From Natrinema saccharevitans (lineage in GTDB: Archaea > Halobacteriota > Halobacteria > Halobacteriales > Natrialbaceae): a stretch of DNA of 64,000 nucleotides. The stretch spans positions 1,984,001 through 2,048,000 of the forward strand of contig NZ_LWLN01000001.1 of NCBI RefSeq assembly GCF_001953745.1. The letters run 5' to 3'. Positions 32,470-41,346 of this stretch are shown here, piece by piece. The notes below the pieces were generated by a model. It saw only the letters and a program-made list of their open reading frames with translations, did not search any database and had not been told where the DNA came from. Each line of letters starts with the position of its first letter. Position 1 is the stretch's first letter. Position numbers and translations under genes: made by a program.

Positions 32470-33693
32470 ATGATCGCGACCCTCGACGACCTGGACGTCG
32501 AAGGGACTACCGTCGGTGTTCGCGTCGACGTCAATAGTCCGATCGACGACGATGATACGCTCGCGGACGACGCCCGCCTGCGCGCACACGTCGATACCCT
32601 CGCGGAACTGCTAGAGCGGGGCGGTCGGGTCGCCGTCCTCGCCCATCAGGGTCGACCCGGCGGCGACGAGTTCGTCTCCCTCGAGTCACACGCCGAACGG
32701 CTCTCGGAGTTGCTCGGACAACCGGTCGACTACGTGGACGCCACCTTCACCGACGCCGCCCGCGAGGCCGTCAGGGACCTCGAGGACGGCGACTGCGTCG
32801 TCCTCGAGAACACCCGCTTCTACAGCGAGGAGTACATGGAGTTCGAGCCGGAACGGGCCGCCCGGACTCATCTGGTCGAGGGCCTCGAGCCCGTCCTGGA
32901 CGTCTACGTCAACGACGCCTTCGCGGCGGCCCATCGATCCCAGCCCTCGCTGGTCGGGCTGCCGACGGTCCTGCCGAGCTACGCCGGCCGGGTCATGGAG
33001 TCCGAACTCGACGTGCTGGGCTCCATCGAGGAGACCGGCGAACCCCGCGTCTACGTCCTCGGCGGGGCGAAAGTCTCCGACTCCATCGACGTCGCCTGGT
33101 CGGTCCTCGAGAAGGGGCTGGCCGATCACGTCCTCACGGCCGGCGTCGTCGGCAACGTCTTTCTCATCGCCGACGGCGTCGATCTGGGCGACGCCAGCTC
33201 CGATTTCATCTACGATCAGGGCTACTGGGACGAGATCGACCGCGCCGCGGACCTGCTCGACGCCTACGGCGACCGGATCGCGCTGCCCCGCGACGTCGCC
33301 GTCGACCGGGACGGCGGCCGCCACGAACTCGGCGTCAACGCCCTCCCGCCGGGCGACGGCGAGTCCGCCATGGACATCGGCGGGTCGACCCTGGAGTACT
33401 ACCGCCGGATCCTCGCGGACGCGGAGACGGTCATCCTCAACGGCCCCGCCGGCGTCTTCGAGGACGACCGCTTCGAGACGGGGACGCGACGGCTCTACGA
33501 CGCCGCGACCGACGTCCCCACGAGCATCGTCGGCGGCGGCGACACCGCCTCGGCGCTTCGCCAGCTCGGCGTCGAGGGCTTTTCACACGTCAGCACCGGC
33601 GGCGGCGCGGCCCTCCGGATGCTCACCGCCGAACCGCTGCCCGCCGTGACCGCACTCGAGAATGCCCCCGAACGACCAGCGGCCGACGATTGA
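32470..33693 (+). CDS. pgk: Phosphoglycerate kinase
   Basis: A 407-residue glycolytic/gluconeogenic kinase interconverting 1,3-bisphosphoglycerate and 3-phosphoglycerate with ADP/ATP. Visible family features are VGVRVDVNSPIDDDDTLADD, LAHQGRPGG, CVVLENTRFYSEEYMEFEP, YVNDAFAAAHRSQPSLVG, VLGGAKVSDSIDVAWSVLEK and SIVGGGDTASALRQLG with FSHVSTGGGAALRML. The length is normal for archaeal PGK. The last 32 bases overlap the start of the acetyltransferase gene in another frame. Confidence 0.95.
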   Translation: MIATLDDLDVEGTTVGVRVDVNSPIDDDDTLADDARLRAHVDTLAELLERGGRVAVLAHQGRPGGDEFVSLESHAERLSELLGQPVDYVDATFTDAAREAVRDLEDGDCVVLENTRFYSEEYMEFEPERAARTHLVEGLEPVLDVYVNDAFAAAHRSQPSLVGLPTVLPSYAGRVMESELDVLGSIEETGEPRVYVLGGAKVSDSIDVAWSVLEKGLADHVLTAGVVGNVFLIADGVDLGDASSDFIYDQGYWDEIDRAADLLDAYGDRIALPRDVAVDRDGGRHELGVNALPPGDGESAMDIGGSTLEYYRRILADAETVILNGPAGVFEDDRFETGTRRLYDAATDVPTSIVGGGDTASALRQLGVEGFSHVSTGGGAALRMLTAEPLPAVTALENAPERPAADD

Positions 33694-34177
33694 ACTCGCC
33701 ACGCGGGCCGACCTCGACGTCCTCACGGATCTCTGGGTCGACCTCGCCCGCGACCAGCGCCGGTACGAGTCGGCGGTCCGCCCCGAGGCCAACCGCGAGG
33801 CCATGCGGGAGACGCTCGGGGCCTACCTGGTCAGCGACGGCCTGTTCCTCGCCCGCCTCGGGGGCGCGATCGTCGGCTTCGTCTCGGTGACGGTCGAACG
33901 CGGCACCCTCGAACTCGACACCACCCGCGGCCTGCTCTCGAACATCTACGTCCGGCCGGCCTACCGGGGGCAGGGGATCGGCACCGCACTGCTCGAGGCC
34001 GCCGAGGCGTCGCTTTCCGACCGCGGCGTCGACGAACTGCTGCTCGAGGTGATGGCCGACAACGAGGCCGCCCGCCGGTTCTACCGTCGCCACGGCTACG
34101 ATCCGTTCCGCGTGTCGATGTCGCGCTCGCTCGCGGACCGCGACGAAAACGATACACACTCAAAGGAGGACGGCTAA
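33662..34177 (+). CDS. GNAT-family N-acetyltransferase
   Basis: A 171-residue protein. It has the GNAT fold with the acetyl-CoA loop VRPAYRGQGIGTALLEAAEA (Q/RxxGxG/A) near residue 100 and the C-terminal NEAARRFYRRHGYDPF. The substrate is unknown. Its ATG lies 32 bp inside the end of pgk, which may couple its expression to that gene. It ends 12 bp before tRNA-Thr. Confidence 0.88.
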   Translation: MPPNDQRPTIELATRADLDVLTDLWVDLARDQRRYESAVRPEANREAMRETLGAYLVSDGLFLARLGGAIVGFVSVTVERGTLELDTTRGLLSNIYVRPAYRGQGIGTALLEAAEASLSDRGVDELLLEVMADNEAARRFYRRHGYDPFRVSMSRSLADRDENDTHSKEDG

Positions 34178-34189
34178 CCCACGGCCTGC

Positions 34190-34263
34190 GCCAGGGGAGC
34201 ATGGGCGGTTCATGCACTCGACTTGTAATCGAGACTTCCGGGGTTCAAATCCCCGCCCTGGCT
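34190..34263 (+). tRNA. tRNA-Thr (anticodon TGT)
   Basis: A 74-nt cloverleaf with acceptor GCCAGGG/CCCTGGC and discriminator T34263. The anticodon stem CTCGA/TCGAG has loop CTTGTAA and anticodon TGT at 34224-34226, decoding ACA. The T arm is CGGGGTTCAAATCCCCG. CCA is not encoded. Confidence 0.95.
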
Positions 34264-34420
34264 TTCCCCCTCGCCTTCGAACCCCCCTACCGACCGGTTC
34301 GGACCGTCGATTTCTGTCGACCGCCGTCGAAAGTCACGCGCTCGAGACGCGACCGAGCGGTGTCTCGCGGGCGAAAGACGGTCGTCTCGTGGCTGCTCGG
34401 CCGTCGGTTCCGCCGGCGGC

Positions 34421-34591
34421 CTACCACAGTCCGAGTGCGCGACCGGTCGCGAGGACCGCGAACATCGCCAGCCCGAGCAGGATCAAAACCAGCGCTTCCG
34501 CCGAGACGGCAGTAATCAGGGCTCGAGCGACTCGCGTCGGACGACCGGTCGGCCGGTCGAGGCGCCAATCGGCCCGCTCGTCGGGTGACAC
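34421..34591 (-). CDS. Small single-helix membrane protein
   Basis: A minus-strand GTG at 34591 gives a 56-residue frame starting MSPDERADWRLDRPTGRPTR. A hydrophobic helix SAEALVLILLGLAMFAVLAT (about residues 30-49) precedes the short tail GRALGLW. The WRLDR start and terminal helix resemble small conserved haloarchaeal membrane proteins, but I cannot name the family. It is the only supportable coding frame between tRNA-Thr and the DCC gene. Confidence 0.5.
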   Translation of the reverse strand: MSPDERADWRLDRPTGRPTRVARALITAVSAEALVLILLGLAMFAVLATGRALGLW

Positions 34592-34661
34592 ACACGCGGG
34601 TACGGACGGGGACGACTAAAAGCTGTCCGCGGGACGCGGCGGTCGGCGACGCCCCGACGGC

Positions 34662-35078
34662 CTACTCGAGGAACCGGGTTCGGACGTCGCCGGTCGGCAT
34701 CAGACACTGTTCTTTCCGCCCGAACCAGCGATAGCGACGGGCCGCGACGAAGTCGTAGGCGCGGTCCCGGATCGGGCGCGGGAGATACCGCAGTGCCGAC
34801 AGGAGAGCGTAGACGCCGCCGAGGTGGGCCGCGATCCGAGCCACGGCTGCGGACTTGACGTAACAGTCGTCGCCCTCGACCAGGACGATCGACTCCAGCG
34901 CGTCAGTCGGCAGGTCGTGGGCCGCGAGCAGTTCCTGACCGACGTCGGACTGGAGGGACGCGAAGTGGATCTTCCCCGCCGGATCCCGGGGGACGATGAA
35001 CTGGACGAACCCGTTACAGAGGTTACAGACCCCGTCGAACAGGACGATCGGACTCTCGTCGGGGACCTCGGAACTCAT
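34662..35078 (-). CDS. DCC-family thiol-disulfide oxidoreductase (DUF393)
   Basis: A 138-residue protein starting MSSEVPDESPIVLFDGVCNL. The FDGVCNLCNGFVQFI motif contains the defining D-x-x-C-x-x-C redox site. FASLQSDVG, SIVLVEGDDCYVKSAAVARI and a late YRWFGRKEQCLMPTGDVRTR match the family. It is thought to act as a small thiol-disulfide oxidoreductase. The divergent HTTM protein at 35225 is a frequent neighbour of DCC proteins, suggesting joint work on a membrane redox or modification reaction. Confidence 0.88.
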   Translation of the reverse strand: MSSEVPDESPIVLFDGVCNLCNGFVQFIVPRDPAGKIHFASLQSDVGQELLAAHDLPTDALESIVLVEGDDCYVKSAAVARIAAHLGGVYALLSALRYLPRPIRDRAYDFVAARRYRWFGRKEQCLMPTGDVRTRFLE

Positions 35079-35224
35079 CGGACGTATCGTGGTAGGCGGC
35101 GGGGCCAGTTCAGCGTTCCGATCGGACCCGTCTTCGAACGAGAAGCGATCGCACAAATAGCTGTTTCAGCTTGCACGAAGCATATTCCGGGTCGGTCGAG
35201 ACGCCCGGACGTCTCTCCACGACG

Positions 35225-36790
35225 ATGCCCCGACAACTCTCCATCACCGACGTCCGCCGGCGGCTCTCGAGCGGTGCCGATCGAGTCGCCGCCGGGATCG
35301 AACGCCGGTTCGCGATCGACGCGCGAGCGCTGGCAGCGTTTCGGATCGCGATTGGACTCCTGTTGCTCGCCGACCTCGCGCTCCGGGCTCGAAACCTCGA
35401 GGCGTTCTACACCGACGCCGGCGTCCTCCCGCGGCGGGCCCTGTTTTCGGACTACTCGCAGGTGTACTCGCTGCACGCCCTCTCCGGCGAGGCGTGGGCG
35501 ATCGCGCTGTTGTTCGTCCTGGCGGGCGGCTTCGCGCTCGCACTGACCGTCGGCTACCGGACGCGGCTCGCGACGGTCTGCTCGTGGCTGTTGCTCGTCT
35601 CCCTGCACGCCCGGAACCCGATGGTTCTCAACGGCGGGGACACGCTGCTTCGGCTCCTCGTGTTCTGGGCGATGTTCCTCCCGCTGAGCGAGCGCTGGGC
35701 CGTCGACGCGCGCCGTCCCGAGGCGGCCCGGGCGACCGTCGCGAACGTGGCGACGATGGCGCTGTTGCTCCAGGTCGTCGTCATGTACGTCTCGAACGCC
35801 ATCCACAAGAGCCGAGGGGAACTGTGGTTCGACGGAGAGGCGGTCGCCTACGTCTTCAGCCTCGACTACATGTTCACGTACCTGCTCGGCGACGTCCTCA
35901 CGGCCTATCCCGGGCTACTACGGCTCACGACGTATCTGTGGGTGGCGTTGCTCGTCTGTACGCCGCTGTTGCTCCTCCTGACCGGCTGGCCGCGAGCGGC
36001 GCTGGCCGCGGCGTTCGCCGGCATGCACCTCGGAATGCTCGTGACGATGCGGATCGGGCTGTTCCCGCTGGTCGTCGTCGCCGCGCTCGTGCCCTTCTTC
36101 CCGCCGGTCGTCTGGGACAAGCTGGCGGCCGCGATCGCCCGGGTCGGCCTCGTCGGGCCGCTCCGAAACGCGGTGGAACGGCTCCGGCGGCTCCGTCTCG
36201 AGCGGTCGATGGCCGACGTGGTCGGGACCGCCGTCGTGCCGTCGCATCGGTTCCTCACCGCCGGCGTCGCCCGCGGCCGGTCGCTGCTGTCGACGGCCGT
36301 TCCAGCGGTCTTTCTCGTCCTCGTACTACTCTCGAACGCCCAGGCGCTTGGATACACGCAGGTGCCCGACGCCGGCGAAACCGCCCTCGAGGCCACCGAG
36401 ACCGACCAGTCGTGGCGGATGTTCGCCCCGGAACCGCTTCGGACCGACGGCTGGTTCCACGCGCCGGCCGACCTCGAGAACGGCTCTCGAGTCGACGCCA
36501 TGCACCGGTCCGCGATCAACTGGAACCCCCCTCCGAGCCACGCGGACGTCTACCCGACCACGCGGTGGCGGAAGTACCTCGCGAACGTGGAGAGCGGGGA
36601 CAACGAGAACCACCAGTCGTACGTGTCGAACTACCTCTGTGAGCGGTGGAACGACGACCAGCAAACGGACATCGAGCGCCTCGAACTCTACTACATGGCC
36701 CAGCGGTCGGACCCGTACAACGAGACCGAACCGGTCACCAGCATCAAACTGCGCGAGTACGACTGCGACGGCGCGTTCGTGCAGGACTGA
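35225..36790 (+). CDS. HTTM-domain membrane protein (vitamin-K carboxylase-like)
   Basis: A 521-residue polytopic protein. Residues about 40-320 contain the HTTM (horizontally transferred transmembrane) domain, beginning FAIDARALAAFRIAIGLLLL and including the SLHARNPMVLNGGDTLLRLL signature and NAIHKSRGELWFDGEAVAYV. A C-terminal globular part of about 170 residues, after a last helix (PAVFLVLVLLSNAQALGYTQ), contains a WRMFAPEP motif seen in this group. It is related to vitamin K-dependent gamma-carboxylase, but the substrate in archaea is unknown. The ATG at 35225 removes 18 unsupported upstream codons. Confidence 0.85.
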   Translation: MPRQLSITDVRRRLSSGADRVAAGIERRFAIDARALAAFRIAIGLLLLADLALRARNLEAFYTDAGVLPRRALFSDYSQVYSLHALSGEAWAIALLFVLAGGFALALTVGYRTRLATVCSWLLLVSLHARNPMVLNGGDTLLRLLVFWAMFLPLSERWAVDARRPEAARATVANVATMALLLQVVVMYVSNAIHKSRGELWFDGEAVAYVFSLDYMFTYLLGDVLTAYPGLLRLTTYLWVALLVCTPLLLLLTGWPRAALAAAFAGMHLGMLVTMRIGLFPLVVVAALVPFFPPVVWDKLAAAIARVGLVGPLRNAVERLRRLRLERSMADVVGTAVVPSHRFLTAGVARGRSLLSTAVPAVFLVLVLLSNAQALGYTQVPDAGETALEATETDQSWRMFAPEPLRTDGWFHAPADLENGSRVDAMHRSAINWNPPPSHADVYPTTRWRKYLANVESGDNENHQSYVSNYLCERWNDDQQTDIERLELYYMAQRSDPYNETEPVTSIKLREYDCDGAFVQD

Positions 36791-36822
36791 GACGGGTTGC
36801 CGTCCCGGTGGGACCGCCGGCG

Positions 36823-37443
36823 CTACTCGTCGGCCGGTCCCGTCGCGACGCGGGCCTCGCCGGAGACGGCGTCGACGTGGACGTGAACCGGTCCCGCGTC
36901 GGTCTCGAGGGGGACGATCCAGGAGGCGCTGGTCCGGTGGGGCTGGTCGGCCAGCGCGAGGTCATCGTACCCGTCGTTTGCGACAGTTTTGCGGGCGATG
37001 TCTTCGGCCTCGTCGGCGTCGTCGATGCGGATGTCGTCGGTCAGCCGGACGGTCACCACGGGGACGTCGGCCATCCGGACGACCCGTTCGGTGACGCTCC
37101 CGACCAGCACCCGGTCGAGTCCGGTCCGGCCCTGCGTCCCCATCACGATCATGTCGATATCGTTCTCGTCGGCGTACTCGAGGATCGCCTCGTGGGGGAC
37201 CCCCTGTTCGACGGCCGTTACGGCCGTCACGCCCTCGCGGTCGGCCTCGGATTCGACGCGCTCGACCGCTCGCTCGGCCGCGGGGATCGCTTCGTCGGTC
37301 TGTAGCGTGCCGAGCGGGCCTTCTGGGACGATCGACAGCGCGTGGACCGTCGCGTCGAACCGGTCGGCGATCGCCAGCCCGTGGGTGATCGACCGGCGGG
37401 TGCCGTCGCTCCCGTCAGTCGGGACGAGGATGTCCTGATACAT
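36823..37443 (-). CDS. Universal stress protein with a C-terminal PepSY-like extension
   Basis: A 206-residue protein. Residues 1-138 form a UspA domain: ILVPTDGSDGTRRSITHGLA, DIDMIVMGTQGRTGLDRVLV followed by GSVTERV (the ATP-binding G-2x-G-9x-G-S/T motif) and ADVPVVTV. Residues 140-206 are extra: DEAEDIARKTV, SWIVPLETDAGPVHVHVDAV and SGEARVA. Their spacing resembles a PepSY-type domain. USPs bind ATP or sense stress; the addition may let it bind a ligand or partner. It is convergent with the HTTM gene. Confidence 0.85.
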   Translation of the reverse strand: MYQDILVPTDGSDGTRRSITHGLAIADRFDATVHALSIVPEGPLGTLQTDEAIPAAERAVERVESEADREGVTAVTAVEQGVPHEAILEYADENDIDMIVMGTQGRTGLDRVLVGSVTERVVRMADVPVVTVRLTDDIRIDDADEAEDIARKTVANDGYDDLALADQPHRTSASWIVPLETDAGPVHVHVDAVSGEARVATGPADE

Positions 37444-37662
37444 CGCTGTCCGGGGGTTAGGAACGCGACCGTAAATACCCTCGAGTCGGTGTCCACGGAT
37501 CGATGGCGGTCCCGCGTGGGCCGTTGGCCGCCGCCTCGAAACCGCGAGTGCGTATCAGCGATCGGGAGTACTCAGTTCGATTATCGCTGGTAAGAAATCC
37601 CGGCGCGATCTCCGAACGATGTAAATCTTTTTTACGATACGCGCGAACGTACCCCACGGACT

Positions 37663-39231
37663 ATGACAAATCTTGTCACTAATCTCGCGGCCGCCGTCGA
37701 GGAACACGGCGATAACACCGCGATCGGTTACCAGGGGTCGGAGACGAGCTACGAGGAGTTCTGGGGACAGACGGGTGCGTTCGCGACCGCGCTCGAGGAG
37801 CGAGGGCTCGGCGCGGGCGACCGCGTCGCGCTCTATCTCCCGAACGTGCCGCCGTTCCTGATCGGGTTCCACGGGACGCTGCGAGCCGGCGGGGTCGTCG
37901 TCCCGATGAACCCGCAGTACAAGTCCCGCGAGATCGGCCACCTGCTCGGCGACAGCGAGGCCAAGGTCGTCGTCGCGCTCGCCGACCTCGTTCCCTTCGT
38001 CAACGAGGTACAGGACGAAACGAGCGTCGAACACGTCGTCAGCATCGGCGGCGAGGCCGAGGGCGCGGTCACGCTCGAGGAGTTCCTCGAGTCGGGCGAT
38101 CCCGATATCGCGGACCGGGCCGACGACGACGTGGCGGTCCAGCCCTACACCTCCGGGACGACGGGTCAGCCGAAGGGCGTCCAGCTTACCCACGACAACC
38201 TCGCGTCGAACGCGAACGCCGCCGCGAAGCTCATTCCCGACGGGATCCGCGCCGACGACAAAGGACTCGGCGTCCTCCCGCTGTTTCACATCTACGGGAT
38301 GACCGTCACGATGAACGCGACGCTGTTCAACGGCGGTGCCTTCTACCCGATGCCCGAGTGGGACGCACAGGACGCCGTCTCGCTGATCGAGGACGAGCAG
38401 TTGACGATCATGCACGGCGTGCCGGCGATGTACAACGACGTCATCAACCAGCCCAACGCCGAGGAGTTCGACCTGTCGTCGGTACGGCTCTGTGGCGTCG
38501 GCGGCTCGGGCATTCCGGTCGAGGTCCTGCGCCAGTTCGAGGAGCTCTACGAGCCGAAGATCTACGAGGGGTACGGCCTGACCGAGACCAGCCCGATCAC
38601 CCACTTCAACAGCCCGATCGACGGCCGACGCGTCGGCAGCATCGGGAAGACCGTCCCCGGCGTCGACTCGAAGGTCGTCGACGACGACTTCGAGGAAGTC
38701 CCGCCGGTCGAGGAGGGGCCGATCGACGAGGAGGAGGCCGACCTCCGGGAGATCACCGGCGAGATCGTCGTCGCCGGGCCGAACGTCATGAAAGGCTACT
38801 ACGGCCTGCCCGAGGCCAACGAGGAGGCGTTCACCGAGGAGGGCGGCCGGACGTGGTTCCACACGGGCGACATCGGCTACCACGACGAGGACGACTTCTT
38901 CTACGTCGTCGACCGCGAGAAACACATGATCGTCACGGGCGGGTACAACGTCTACCCGCGGGAAGTCGAGGAACTCCTCTTCGAACACGAGGACGTCGCC
39001 GACGCCGCCGTCGCCGGCATCCCCGACGAGCGCCGCGGCGAGACCGTGAAGGCGTTCGTCGTCCGCACGCCCGACGGCGACGTGACCGAGGAAGAGCTCA
39101 AGGAGTACTGTCTGACCAACCTCGCGGAATACAAACATCCACGTGAGGTCGAGTTCGTCGACGAACTCCCCCGAACGACCACCGGGAAGGTCCAGAAGTT
39201 CAAGCTCCGCGAGCAAGAGGGTGAGAACTGA
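37663..39231 (+). CDS. Acyl-CoA synthetase (AMP-forming), long-chain fatty-acid type
   Basis: A 522-residue ANL-superfamily enzyme. The motifs are YTSGTTGQPKGVQLTHDNLA (P-loop-like A3), YEGYGLTETSPITHFNSPID (A5), WFHTGDIGYHDEDDFFYVVD (A7), RGETVKAFVV, and the C-terminal PRTTTGKVQKFKLRE with the catalytic lysine. It activates a carboxylic acid, probably a fatty acid, via an acyl-adenylate. The stop TGA overlaps the next ATG by one base (TGATG), coupling it to the enoyl-CoA hydratase. A TTTTTTACGA stretch about 40 bp upstream of the ATG may be the promoter. Confidence 0.9.
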   Translation: MTNLVTNLAAAVEEHGDNTAIGYQGSETSYEEFWGQTGAFATALEERGLGAGDRVALYLPNVPPFLIGFHGTLRAGGVVVPMNPQYKSREIGHLLGDSEAKVVVALADLVPFVNEVQDETSVEHVVSIGGEAEGAVTLEEFLESGDPDIADRADDDVAVQPYTSGTTGQPKGVQLTHDNLASNANAAAKLIPDGIRADDKGLGVLPLFHIYGMTVTMNATLFNGGAFYPMPEWDAQDAVSLIEDEQLTIMHGVPAMYNDVINQPNAEEFDLSSVRLCGVGGSGIPVEVLRQFEELYEPKIYEGYGLTETSPITHFNSPIDGRRVGSIGKTVPGVDSKVVDDDFEEVPPVEEGPIDEEEADLREITGEIVVAGPNVMKGYYGLPEANEEAFTEEGGRTWFHTGDIGYHDEDDFFYVVDREKHMIVTGGYNVYPREVEELLFEHEDVADAAVAGIPDERRGETVKAFVVRTPDGDVTEEELKEYCLTNLAEYKHPREVEFVDELPRTTTGKVQKFKLREQEGEN

Positions 39232-40031
39232 TGGCGCTCGGTGACGCGGTTCTCCTCGAGATCGAGGACGACGGGACGGCGACGATCACGCTCAACCAGC
39301 CCGACCGGCGCAACGCCCTCTCCGAGGAGATCAGCACCGGGATCTCCGAAGCCCTCGACGAGATCGAGGGCAGCGACGCCCGCGTCGTCGTCCTGCAGGG
39401 CTCCGGCGGCTCGTTCTCCGCCGGCGGCGACATCGAGCGGATGACCGAGGCCATCGAGAGCGACGTCCCCGCGGACGATCGGGTCCGCCGCCTCGAGCGC
39501 TCGACGAACGAACTGATGACCAAGCTCGTCGACTTCCCCATTCCGACGATCGCGGCCATCGACGGGGCCGCCGTCGGCGCGGGCGCGAACCTCGCGATCG
39601 CCTGTGACATCCAACTCGCCAGCGAGTCGGCTGCGTTCGGCTTCGTCTTCCGGCAGGTCGGGTTGAGCGTCGACGCCGGCACCTCCTATCTGCTGCCCCG
39701 AATCGTCGGCGAAAACGTGGCCAAGGAACTGGTCCTGACCGGCGACATCTTCGGCGCGGACCGCGCGAAGAAACTCGGCCTGGTCAACCACGTCTACGCC
39801 GACGACGAGTTCGACGAGGAGGTCGACGCGTTCGTCGAGAACGTCGTCTCCGGGCCGCCGATCGCCCTGCGCCACGCCAACCGACTCGTCGGTGAGGGTC
39901 TCGAGAAATCGCTCGAGCAGGCGCTGACCGACGAGGCCGTCGCTCAGGGCATCGTCTTCGAGACCGAGGATCACGCCGAAGGAGTCGAGGCCTTCCTCGA
40001 GGACCGCGAGCCCGAGTTCGAGGGACAGTAG
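39231..40031 (+). CDS. Enoyl-CoA hydratase/isomerase family protein
   Basis: A 266-residue crotonase-fold enzyme. It has ATITLNQPDRRNALSEEIST, GSGGSFSAGGDIERMTEAIE (oxyanion hole), AIDGAAVGAGANLAIACDIQ and FVFRQVGLSVDAGTSYLLPR (second oxyanion and substrate segment). It hydrates 2-enoyl-CoA or isomerises an acyl-CoA. The first base is shared with the ligase stop, so the two are made together and probably serve fatty-acid degradation. Confidence 0.9.
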   Translation: MALGDAVLLEIEDDGTATITLNQPDRRNALSEEISTGISEALDEIEGSDARVVVLQGSGGSFSAGGDIERMTEAIESDVPADDRVRRLERSTNELMTKLVDFPIPTIAAIDGAAVGAGANLAIACDIQLASESAAFGFVFRQVGLSVDAGTSYLLPRIVGENVAKELVLTGDIFGADRAKKLGLVNHVYADDEFDEEVDAFVENVVSGPPIALRHANRLVGEGLEKSLEQALTDEAVAQGIVFETEDHAEGVEAFLEDREPEFEGQ

Positions 40032-40065
40032 GGACCCGCCCGCCGGTTTTTCGTTCCGACTCGAG

Positions 40066-40518
40066 TCACTCGCGCCGGGTCGAACCGCCCAGTGGAACCA
40101 GCCGCGAGACCCGCGCGTTCTCCTTGAGCCGGAGGCCGCCGTCGGCCACCGTCAGCGGGATCAGGGGCAGGTGATCCCGGACCTGCATCGACGGATGCGA
40201 GCCGCCCCGAGCCAGCAGTTCGTTGCGCGGCTGTAGCTGTACCGGCTCCGCGAGGTCGGTCAGGAACTCGTTGTGCTGGATGACGTACTGGCCGCCCTCG
40301 AGGTGCCACCAGCCGTACTCGTCGTCGGAAGCCTCGAGGTCCGTGGGCACGGGCTCGAGGTCGGCGTCGACGAGTTCGTCGCCGCCGAAGTCGATCCGAC
40401 CCGGTGCGGCCACCTCGTAGACGGCACCCACCGTCAGATCGATCCCGTGGTCGTCGAGCTGTACCGGTTCGTAGACGAGATTGTCGACGGCGTCCGCGAG
40501 GGGGTGTTCGTCGGACAT
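40066..40518 (-). CDS. dCTP deaminase/dUTPase-like protein
   Basis: A 150-residue protein starting MSDEHPLADAVDNLVYEPVQ. The second half reads VIQHNEFLTDLAEPVQLQPR and NELLARGGSHPSMQVRD. This resembles the Dcd/dUTPase jelly-roll motifs, where a conserved serine/arginine stretch binds the nucleotide triphosphate. Segments for a full active site are not all visible, and the protein is shorter than typical Dcd. It may be a dUTPase-type nucleotidohydrolase or a non-catalytic relative. It is convergent with the hydratase gene and divergent from the methyltransferase. Confidence 0.65.
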   Translation of the reverse strand: MSDEHPLADAVDNLVYEPVQLDDHGIDLTVGAVYEVAAPGRIDFGGDELVDADLEPVPTDLEASDDEYGWWHLEGGQYVIQHNEFLTDLAEPVQLQPRNELLARGGSHPSMQVRDHLPLIPLTVADGGLRLKENARVSRLVPLGGSTRRE

Positions 40519-40647
40519 GTCGGGTGAACGGACGGTTTCGAGCGGCAAAAAGGATACTGTCACCGACGGCGTCGCGACCCCCGGACCGGTCGCGCGATCC
40601 GTTGCCGAGGCCCCGGACCCAATAGGCCGGCGACCGTAGCGCCGCGT

Positions 40648-41313
40648 ATGACCGACGTCCTCTCCGACGAGATCGCGCGGTTCGTCCGCGCGGTCGGTCC
40701 CCAACCCGACGAGACGCTGATCGAGATGGACGAGTACGCCGCCGCCGAGGGCTTTCCACACGTCGGCCCCGAGGTCGGCGGATTCCTCCGGCTGCTGGCC
40801 CGGCTGACCGACGCCGAGCGGGTCTTCGAGTTCGGCTCGGGCTACGGCTACTCGGCTTACTGGTTCGCCGAGGCCCTGCCCGCGGACGGCGAGATCGTCC
40901 TGACCGAGGTCGACGAGGCGGAACTCGACCTCGCCCGCGAGTACATGGCCGCGGGCGGCTACGACGGGATCGCGACCTACGAACTCGGCGACGCGATGGA
41001 CGCGATCGGCCGCTTCGACGGCCCCTTCGATGTCGTCTTGATCGATCACCAGAAGACGCGCTACGCGGACGCGTTCGAGGCCGTTCGCGACGAGATTCAG
41101 ATTGGCGGCGTCGTCGTCGCCGACAACGCCATCACCGCGAGCGTCGTCGAGTTCGACGACCTGCTGGCGTGGGCCGACGGCGACGCCGTCGAGACCAACG
41201 ACCACACGCAGGGGGTCATCGACTACCTCGAGACGGTTCAGGCGGACCCGGCGTTCGAGACAGTCGTCGTCCCGCTGGGCGAGGGCATCACGGTGAGTTA
41301 CCGCGTCGAGTAG
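40648..41313 (+). CDS. Class I SAM-dependent O-methyltransferase
   Basis: A 221-residue protein. It has the SAM motif VFEFGSGYGYSAYWFAEALP near residue 65, the acidic ribose contact IVLTEVDEAEL, DVVLIDHQKTRYADAFEAV and GGVVVADNAITASVVE. This pattern is that of catechol/caffeoyl-CoA-type O-methyltransferases. The acceptor is not predictable. It stands alone between divergent and convergent neighbours. Confidence 0.85.
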   Translation: MTDVLSDEIARFVRAVGPQPDETLIEMDEYAAAEGFPHVGPEVGGFLRLLARLTDAERVFEFGSGYGYSAYWFAEALPADGEIVLTEVDEAELDLAREYMAAGGYDGIATYELGDAMDAIGRFDGPFDVVLIDHQKTRYADAFEAVRDEIQIGGVVVADNAITASVVEFDDLLAWADGDAVETNDHTQGVIDYLETVQADPAFETVVVPLGEGITVSYRVE

Positions 41314-41346
41314 CCGCGAGCGGCGGCGATCGACGCAGCACCCGTT

